A stretch of 64,000 bases of DNA, taken from Streptomyces triticisoli (GTDB taxonomy: Bacteria > Actinomycetota > Actinomycetes > Streptomycetales > Streptomycetaceae). Below are positions 63,459 to 64,000 of the stretch, piece by piece; position 1 is the first letter of the stretch, and each line of letters begins with the position of its first letter. The position numbers and the translations under genes were made by a program. The notes beneath the pieces are model-generated. The model was given only the letters and a program-made list of their open reading frames with translations. It was not told the origin of the DNA and ran no database searches. The DNA is taken from assembly GCF_003270085.1 (NCBI RefSeq), contig NZ_QFDQ01000028.1:1-64000 (forward strand), written 5' to 3'.

Positions 63459-64000
63459 CTATCCCAGCAGGCCGCCCACCAGTCCCGGCTGGCCGGAGGA
63501 CGAGCTGCCGCCGCCGGATCCGGCGGATCCGGCGGATCCGCCGGGGCTGCCGCTGGAGCCGCCGCTGCCGCCGGTCGTGGTGCCGCCGGAGGTCGGGCCC
63601 GAGCTGGTGCTGGGTGCCTGCCGGGCCGGGGCGGAGTGACGCGGCGGGGTCTGGCCGGTGCCCTGGGTCTCGCTGGGCGCGCCGCTGGTCGCGGTGGTGC
63701 TCTCGCGGGTCTCGCCGGGTGTGGTGGAGGGGCCCTCGGACGGGCTTGCCGAGGAACCCTCCTGCCGGGCCGGCGAGGCGGGCGCCGACGGCTGCTTCTG
63801 CTGCCGCTCACCCGGCTTCCGGGGCAGCGGTGAGCCGGGCTGCTCGTTGCGCGGGGCTTCGCCGGGTCCGGGTACGACCACGCGGTCGGCGTCGCGTACG
63901 GCGCCGCCGAGCAGCGAACCGACCAGCAGGGTGAGGCCGGTGACGACGACCGTGAGCAGGGCGCCGCGGCGCAGGACGAACTGGCGCAGTTCCCAGATGT
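63459..64000 (-). CDS. membrane-anchored low-complexity protein (partial, runs off the window)
   Basis: Only the C-terminal 180 residues are in the window. Reading from the right edge: IWELRQFVLRRGALLTVVVT then GLTLLVGSLLGGAVRDADRV (one membrane helix), then about 140 residues rich in Pro, Ser, Thr, Gly and Gln (SEGPSTTPGETRESTT, GSGGSSGSPGGSAGSAG-type) and a short end LVGGLLG. An internal GTG at 63881 could be mistaken for the start, but the frame continues to the edge and the membrane segment is in frame. It is a single-pass protein with a long disordered tail, function unknown. Confidence 0.75.
   Translation of the reverse strand, partial: IWELRQFVLRRGALLTVVVTGLTLLVGSLLGGAVRDADRVVVPGPGEAPRNEQPGSPLPRKPGERQQKQPSAPASPARQEGSSASPSEGPSTTPGETRESTTATSGAPSETQGTGQTPPRHSAPARQAPSTSSGPTSGGTTTGGSGGSSGSPGGSAGSAGSGGGSSSSGQPGLVGGLLG

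Overview
The window is chromosomal DNA from a Streptomyces or a very close relative. Most of it is very G+C-rich, coding sequence is dense, GTG and TTG starts are common, and the gene set is characteristic: groEL2 behind a CIRCE element, a cspA-type cold-shock gene, nagK-nagA behind a DasR-type site, a cdgB-type diguanylate cyclase, msiK, and a complete whiE-type spore-pigment cluster. From memory the order groEL2, nagKA, cdgB, msiK follows the S. coelicolor core (SCO4296 down to SCO4240), read right to left.

Region 1 (1-9372) looks like the right-hand part of an integrative element. It contains a three-gene operon with clearly lower G+C: an EACC1-like small protein, a caspase-TPR protein and a truncated Clp-like protein with decayed ATPase motifs. 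Next come an HTH regulator coupled to a Nudix hydrolase, a micro-gene for a 32-residue membrane peptide, a GRDP-like protein paired with an atypical kinase, and a large serine recombinase. The recombinase gene diverges from an XPB-type helicase gene with only 28 bp between them, so the attachment site probably lies in the 5' end of the helicase gene.

Region 2 (9373-29149) is core chromosome: XPB and HelD-like helicases, a GT87 mannosyltransferase-like protein, a CPBP protease, CutC, a DUF3887-ABC-transporter operon behind a double palindrome, murR-murQ, an old-yellow-enzyme relative, groEL2 and a cold-shock gene. Region 3 (29506-45675) is metabolic and developmental. A threonine-synthase-like enzyme and a MoaD-like sulfur carrier sit behind a SAM-I riboswitch, which suggests methionine rather than threonine synthesis. 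Glucosylphosphoglycerate and trehalose genes, nagK-nagA, a PfkB kinase, cdgB, ArfB, TerD and a secreted M1 peptidase follow.

Region 4 (45708-60131) carries a frameshifted rhomboid-like gene, a secreted beta-helix protein, an O-methyltransferase, the whiE-like cluster (WhiE I, cupin, KS-alpha, CLF, ACP, aromatase, TcmI-type cyclase, and a divergent FAD hydroxylase), a SpoIIE-type phosphatase, about 1 kb of apparently decayed sequence, and tRNA-Thr(TGT). Region 5 (60454-64000) has msiK, a small exported protein, a sugar nucleotidyltransferase and the end of a membrane-anchored low-complexity protein that runs out of the window.

Several genes fit together: nagK and nagA feed N-acetylglucosamine into metabolism, murQ recycles MurNAc, and MsiK energises sugar importers including those for chitin products. 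cdgB (c-di-GMP), the spore-pigment cluster and the SpoIIE-type phosphatase belong to the sporulation programme. Function calls rest on motif recognition and recall; no database search was run.
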